From Hsuehochloa calcarea (taxonomy: Eukaryota; Streptophyta; Magnoliopsida; Poales; Poaceae): a stretch of 64,000 bases of DNA. The DNA lies in contig CM070599.1 of NCBI GenBank assembly GCA_036346395.1, forward strand, positions 33,285,232-33,349,231, read 5' to 3'. This document shows, in pieces, positions 59,079-64,000 of the stretch (the stretch's first letter is position 1; each line of letters begins with the position of its first letter). The position numbers and the translations under genes are program-made. The notes beneath the pieces are model-generated. The model saw only the letters and a program-made list of their open reading frames with translations. It was not told where the DNA came from and did not search any database.

Positions 59079-60250
59079 ATGAAGAGGCTATTTCGCTGGC
59101 ATTCCTACAGACACAACTGCAAGCCTCAGAGGTGCCCAGGCAGCATGAGAAGGAGGATTCTACATGCTGCGTTCTCCCTCGGAACGCGAGGTGCTAAGTC
59201 CAAATCGAAGAAGATTAAAGCGCCTCACAAGCTCGTGACGTTCTCCCTCGGAATGTCGTTGGTCTCTAACACAACATTACACAACATTGGTTTGGCTTAC
59301 CAGACTTTGCATGACTGGTATATGCGGCAGACCGACGAGGCGAGGGAAGACTGGCCTACCGGATTCATTGACGGCTACAATGAGAACCATTTCCACCACA
59401 AGCCAGGTAACTTCGTTGTGTGATTCGAAGACTTATTTGATCTATTCAACCTCAACACCCTCGACGCCTCACTTCTACGATGCTGGATACTGTAAGTGTG
59501 TACAATCAAGTTCTACATTCGTGAAATACCGATAAATATCATAACTCATTGCTTATGTATAGATGCACGATACAACAATGCAGCGATGGCGACAACCGGT
59601 GCGTTTCCTCGACCCACATTTGATTTTAGAGCAATGCATTCGCGAAGACGCAAACGACGTCGATAAGTACATAACGAAGAAAATGCATACTCATAACGAC
59701 AAGGACTATATACTGGTGCCCTATAACCAGGGGTAAGTGCTTCACTACTTGCTATACAAATTTTATTTCTTCCTTATACGCAACACGAACTTAGGTTTAA
59801 TAACTAAAGTGACATACATGAGTAGGTTGCACTGGGTCCTTCTAGTCATTGTACCAAAGTAGAACAAGGTAATATACCTTGATTCTCTAGTCAATAACAA
59901 GCACGACTTTACCCTTGTGCAAAAAGTACTCGATAGGTATGCTCATTTCCTCCATACGTAACTCCATTGCAGTCTTCGTTCGTTTGAAATGTCCGAGGAT
60001 AACTTTTTGGAATCACGTAAGTCGTTTAGTGCTTATGTTGCTGAGGGAGGGACACACAATGAATCAGGCAACAAACTACGACACAAGACGCAATTTTCGG
60101 TACCTGCTCACACTTCGTAACCTATCCTTTCGAACTGACTATATCTATATCATATACCACACTTCTATTTTTGCAGTGCAACCAACAACTACGTTAAGGC
60201 AACATATTTGCATTCTATGTTTGTCATCATATGCTGGAAATCACGAGTGC
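59079..60250 (+). pseudogene. Ulp1-like (C48) cysteine protease gene of CACTA B, multi-exon
   Basis: Segments: KAPHKLVTFSLGMSLVSNTT, LAYQTLHDWYMRQTDEARED, then FEDLFDLFNLNTLDASLLRC, ANDVDKYITKKMHTH, DYILVPYNQG, LHWVLLVIVPK (candidate catalytic His), VIYLDSLVN (candidate Asp), and CNQQLR-GNIFAFYVCHHMLE (candidate Gln and Cys region). Introns with GT-AG ends lie at about 59491-59562, 59733-59825 and 59938-59972. Ulp1-type proteases cleave SUMO precursors; copies carried by CACTA and Mutator elements have unknown roles (family knowledge). The Leu-Cys-Gly expected just before the FYVC motif reads Phe-Ala, with an apparent small deletion, so the catalytic Cys seems lost. Several stops interrupt the frame. 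Confidence 0.72.
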
Positions 60251-60818
60251 TAAGCCGAAGGATCCAGAGGTCAATCTCTTAATAATTGTTTCGTAATTAT
60301 GAATTTACATATATATGCTTACTACTTTAGTCTTGCTAGCGACAGGGCATGACAATACAAAAAAGTAGTTTCGATCTAGACTTACTCGTGGAAGTTCGAG
60401 GACGGCTCGCCACCTTCATAATAGGGGAGATCATTAAAGAGAGTTGAGAGTTTTAACCTGGCGACTCTGATTTATTGTAATTCGATTTGAGTTGTAATCA
60501 AATCACTTTATAATTAGATCATTAAAGTGACTTTGTAATTGATATTGAGTTTGTAAATGACTTTGAGTTGTTCTATATCAAATCAATTGTGATATATATG
60601 TTTTCTGCTTGCTTATTTTCAGAGGGCATGACTAGCATTACCTGAGGTTACCTGAAAATAAATCAAAATATATTTAGGTATAGAACGAACTATCATAGAT
60701 GGTTTTATAAAATAAACCATCTATGAATGATACTCACAGATGGCTACTACTAACAACCGTCTGTGATTGTTACAATCGAAGACGGCTACTACAAACACCC
60801 GTATGTGATATGTATCCA
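60251..60818 (+). other. 3' end of the second gene and repeats of CACTA B
   Basis: Ends with TTATTTTCAGAGGGCATGACTAGCATT-type sequence (about 60615-60650), also found before the right end of A, then CAGATGG / ACCGTCTGTGATTG repeats to 60810. Confidence 0.6.
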
Positions 60819-62428
60819 TGAAGGATCGCGGGAACGCTACGATAGCACAAAACAAAAATTTACCGCGCAACCAAGGAACCTCCACTAGTAATAGATCACG
60901 AGAATACCACTAGACGCGCCGACTCATAGAGGAAGTAGAGTCGATGTAGCGAGTTGATGCAGTCGTAGTCGTACTCGCCGCGCGTCTTCTTCTCCAAGTC
61001 TTGTGATCGTCACGAGTTGCGGATCGTCCTAGTGCTAAAGCTTCACAACTTCTTCTCCGAGTCTTGTGATCGTCACGAGTTACAGATCGTCCTAGTACTG
61101 ATGCTTAGCAACAACACCTCCAAGGTATCCATACGTACGGGGCAGGGATACCACGCGCTGGAGAGATAACATTGGCAGCGTGGTATGAGGAAGGCGTGGC
61201 TGTTAGGGTTTCAGGAGTTCTTCAAAAGATCATCATCACCACATGCCACCACCCCTCTATATATAGGTATCCATGATGGGTGTCGTACTTGAGACTCATT
61301 AGGAACTCGTGGCCTACAAGAATTCGGATCACCATCCAAATCAAATTCTAATCCTTTAAGTGTGTGACCCTATAAATTCATGTGTAATCGATTGTGACCC
61401 AGAAACTATTTTTCGACTACTAGTCGTTAGCGGTACCTAGCAGCACATAACGATTTCCAAACACACATAGAATATATCGAACGAACCTTAATGCAATATG
61501 ATCTACGACCAGGTCCATATCACTAACGACCAGCTCATATCTCTATACGATAAGTCCATATTTGGTCTCGACCAATTTGTATCTCCTTACGATCAAGTTT
61601 CGACAACTTAGTGACCATGTTCGACCAACCTACGACTAGCTCGTAACTCCATACGACTAGTCCGTATCTGATCGAACTGAAAGACCTTCTCGTGTTTCTC
61701 CCTTTGCCTCACGATGTCTAGCTGAACTCTAGTTGAGATGTTGTATTATCCATGGACTGTTCAATACTTTCTCGATCAAGTGTCGAATTTCATGTGGTCG
61801 ACACTTCGACCACTAGTGGCATGGCCATGCACTTTCTTTATCCGACCACAACGAGGGGCCAGAGACATCTCTCCTGCTATGTTAGGAGGGGCAAATCCCA
61901 TATCCGACCAGTCATATCGCTCTATATATTTCATAGCATACTCGAAAGCTACCTTTATAATTACCCAGTTACGAGTAGCGTTTGACAACCCCTAAGAGTG
62001 CTACTACACATGTAGGAAACCATGCTGATCTCAGGTCTAAGGATTATACATCATCATTGCTTGAGACCAACTAATGATACATATAATCATAACAATCTCA
62101 ACAGTGTCTCAAGGTGGGTCTTTTCCAACACCATGTTCTCCAACATGTATTCATATTATTGGTTTGATATCTCCATATCCATGACCTGTGAAACATAGTC
62201 ATCAACCAATACATATGCTAGTCTATTCATATGTGTTCTCATATATTTCCGACCAGGGAACATTTAAGAATAATCATCGCAGAAATATAGAGTTTCTTAA
62301 TCAAGTCGCATACTTGATAATAAATATTATTGATATTATTCTAGGAACAATATAACATATTATCCAATGTTATGAACATAATGAAATATAATCATATTTA
62401 TGATTGCCTCTAGGGCATATTTCCAACA
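60819..62428 (-). mobile_element. Copia (Angela-like) 3' LTR, 1610 bp, minus strand
   Basis: On the minus strand it starts TGTTGGAAATATGCCCTAGA and ends ...GCGATCCTTCA. A polypurine tract (AGTGCAAGTGGGAGA on the minus strand, about 62429-62446) adjoins it, so it is a 3' LTR with a scrap of internal sequence, not a true solo LTR. The start sequence is characteristic of a widespread grass copia group. Confidence 0.85.
60984..61109. repeat. 63-bp direct repeat, two copies, in the copia LTR
   Basis: CTTCTTCTCCAAGTCTTG... (from 60984) is repeated from about 61047 with a few changes. Both hold GTGATCGTCACGAGTT and GATCGTCCTAGT. Confidence 0.85.
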
Positions 62429-62446
62429 ATCTCCCACTTGCACTAG

Positions 62447-62862
62447 AGTCAAGCTATTTTTGCATGTGGTCCGAGTTCGACTGAAGCTCGTTGGCAAGGA
62501 ATGAGAGGCGACCGAAAACCTCTAGCAGTGCTCCAACCTTAGGTAACACAAAATTAAGATTATTTTTTTTACAACAAACAACCAATAAATTATGTATATT
62601 TTGGGGATGTACACGTATCTTCCAGCAGTCTACCTCATGCGGCAGACAAGGAGCTCCTTCGCATCCCTCCTCCTCCTCCTCGTCGGCTGTGTTTCCTCGC
62701 TAAACCGCGACGGAGAATTGAGGGTGGTCGCCGGAGCTCGGCGTGAGGAGGGGAGAGGGAGAGATTGATGGAAGACAAGGCCGGGGGCTATAATATATAA
62801 GGACAACGCTAAATTTCTCGTCCCCCCGCGCACGTGTTCAAAATTTTCAACCCCCCCCCGTG
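62447..62862 (-). promoter_or_regulatory. Leader/promoter-like sequence in the right arm of CACTA B
   Basis: On the minus strand: a TATA-like TTATATATTATAG (about 62790-62803), then a CT-rich leader with CTCTCCCTCTCCCC. The same arrangement precedes transcribed regions elsewhere in the window. No coding sequence follows it leftwards within B, as the copia LTR intervenes. Confidence 0.4.
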
Positions 62863-63477
62863 GTACTAATCACAGACGGTTTTATACAAAAACTGTCTGT
62901 GATGAGCTAATATCACAAATGGTTCTTAATACGAACCGTCTGTGATAAGTATTTCATCACATATAGTTTGTATTAAAAACCATACTTATCACAGACGGTT
63001 TGTATTTAAAAACCGACTATTGCTTGGCATGTTAAAATCGCAGAAAGGAAAATTCTAAGCCATGGTAAAATTAGAAAGAACGGAAAATTCTAAGCCATGG
63101 TAAAATCACAGAGTAAGAAAAATTCCAAGTCATAGACGATTTTTAATACAAACCGTCTGTGTTGAGATATATATCATAGACGGTTTTTAATACAAACCGT
63201 CTATGATTAGATACTTATCACAGACGGTTCGTATTAACAACCGTTTATGAAGTATCACAAACGGTTTTATTTAAGACTCATCTGTGATGTATGCAATTTT
63301 CACATATGGTTATAATTAAGAACCGTCTGTGATACGTAAATATCAAAGACGGTTCCAAAGAAATCGTATGTGATAATTACGTATCACATACGGTTTCTTT
63401 GGAACCGTCTGTGGTGAGTACATCACAGACGGTTCTTTTGTGATGAAGCATTTAGGGTAGTCTGTTTTGTACTAGTG
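62863..63477. repeat. Right arm and TIR of CACTA B
   Basis: Many ATCACAGACGGTTTT / AAACCGTCTGTGATG units, ending with CTGTTTTGTACTAGTG. A 37-bp unit with AAAATTCTAAGCCATGGTAAAAT repeats twice near 63048-63105. Confidence 0.9.
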
Positions 63478-63860
63478 TGTATACTTATACTTGTTGTGTT
63501 TCTGCTTATTTCAGATGGCATGGCTAGCATTTCATGAGGCTACCCAATAAACAGAAATAGATTTAGCAATATAAAAGAATATCACAGACGGTTTTTAGAA
63601 CAAATCGTCTGTGAAACATCATTTACAAATAGTTTGTGATACATCAGATATCATAGACGGTTTCATCTACAAACCGTCTGTGATAGTCAACTATCATGAG
63701 CGGTTACGAGTTAATAATCAGATGTGATAGTCGCATCACGATGATTCAAAATAAATCGTGATGACTTTATGTCATTGTTGACCCATAAACTCAGACGGTT
63801 CACGAAACCATCCGTGATGATATTTTTGAACCGTCAATGATGATCTTTTCTACAATAGTG
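63478..63860 (+). repeat. Right end of CACTA A
   Basis: Starts with the tail of the second gene (TTATTTCAGATGGCATGGCTAG), then CAGACGGTTT / AAACCGTCTGTGATAG repeats, ending TTTTCTACAATAGTG. Confidence 0.85.
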
Positions 63861-64000
63861 CGGTAAAAAAGCCCAAAACAATTCTGTCTAAATTAATGAC
63901 ACGAAGATCCTTGAGGACGTTGGAAGATTCAGGTCAGCTTCCAATTCTCACAGTACTACCGGAGAAGGTTAGCGAGGGACGCATTCTTCGAAACCGATGG
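63861..64000. other. Right flank of CACTA A
   Basis: Nothing recognised in the last 140 bp. Confidence 0.5.

Larger units (their letters stand above)
57133..63477 (+). mobile_element. CACTA transposon B, 6.3 kb, nested in CACTA A
   Basis: Terminal inverted repeats CACTAGTACAAAACAG at both ends. The arms are packed with CACAGACGGTT / AACCGTCTGTG repeats like those of A. Contents: a captured F-box gene (57813-58739), an internal repeat array (58845-58970), a Ulp1-like gene (59079-60250) and a nested copia LTR (60819-62428). B shares its 3' gene end with A (about 60600-60750 matches 63490-63620), so the two are related. Flanks are aca and tgt: no target duplication. No TNP2 gene, so non-autonomous. 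Confidence 0.88.
21261..63860 (+). mobile_element. CACTA transposon A, 42.6 kb with nested insertions
   Basis: The left end TACTATTACAAAAAGAC and the reverse-complemented right end CACTATTGTAGAAAAG form the terminal inverted repeats (first base C changed to T on the left). Flanks are cga and cgg, a near-match 3-bp target duplication. Subterminal arms hold repeats of CACAGACGGTT / AACCGTCTGTG. Genes on the plus strand are a TNP2-type transposase (four pieces, 21994-55425) and a second gene (56360-57092). Insertions in it are a solo LTR carrying a Tat element, a second solo LTR, a Tekay element and CACTA B. Without them A would be roughly 12 kb. Confidence 0.85.

Noticed and set aside
60600..63620. 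Reading 60600-60810 as the right end of CACTA A, making B smaller
   Set aside because: The matched inverted repeats CACTAGTACAAAACAG at 57133 and 63477 define one element that includes this segment; the similarity is better explained by A and B being related.

Overview
The window is nuclear DNA from a grass (Poaceae, probably a PACMAD species). Two CACTA families carry subterminal repeats of a kind common in grass genomes (TTTGCCGAGTGC-type and CACAGACGGTT-type). Very long LTRs with GC-rich leaders, Tat- and Tekay-type Ty3/gypsy elements and grass-type copia LTRs make up most of the rest. No rRNA, tRNA, CRISPR or prokaryotic gene organisation was seen. Only three host loci are supported: a DUF642 cell-wall protein gene broken by a transposon, a small secreted peptide precursor that looks intact, and a frame-broken small hypothetical gene. 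A fourth host-derived sequence, an F-box gene, lies inside a transposon as a captured copy.

Layout. 1-3221 is the end of a large minus-strand LTR, apparently sitting in intron 1 of the DUF642 gene. 3652-10110 is that gene, split by a 5.36-kb CACTA element (3869-9230) that carries decayed TNP2-like and Ptta/TNP1-like transposase genes and a rearranged, hairpin-forming core. 10444-11275 is a copia 3' end. 12242-12460 (minus) encodes a 72-residue PIP-type peptide precursor. 14646-14959 is a hypothetical gene with shifted frames, followed directly by a MITE-like element. 16789-18880 is a degenerate copia 5' end.

21261-63860 is one CACTA element (A) swollen to 42.6 kb by nested insertions. Its TNP2-type transposase gene is cut into four pieces. 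Between them lie a ~4.3-kb solo LTR on the minus strand (22804-38396, TSD tatct, itself split by an 11.3-kb Tat element with TSD gtagt), a 4.35-kb solo LTR on the plus strand (39213-43562, TSD ttgga), and a 10.2-kb Tekay-type chromovirus (44761-54958). A second gene of element A ends where a related CACTA element (B, 57133-63477) is inserted. B carries the captured F-box gene, a Ulp1-like protease gene and a copia LTR. The target-site duplications allow the order of insertion to be read directly.

Interpretation. Almost nothing here acts as a working pathway. The transposon genes are decayed and non-autonomous as read. The best candidate for a functional gene is the PIP-type peptide precursor. 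Many frame breaks may be sequencing errors rather than biology: paired LTRs agree almost perfectly in AT-rich stretches but differ by small indels at CG- and CTG/CAG-rich sites.
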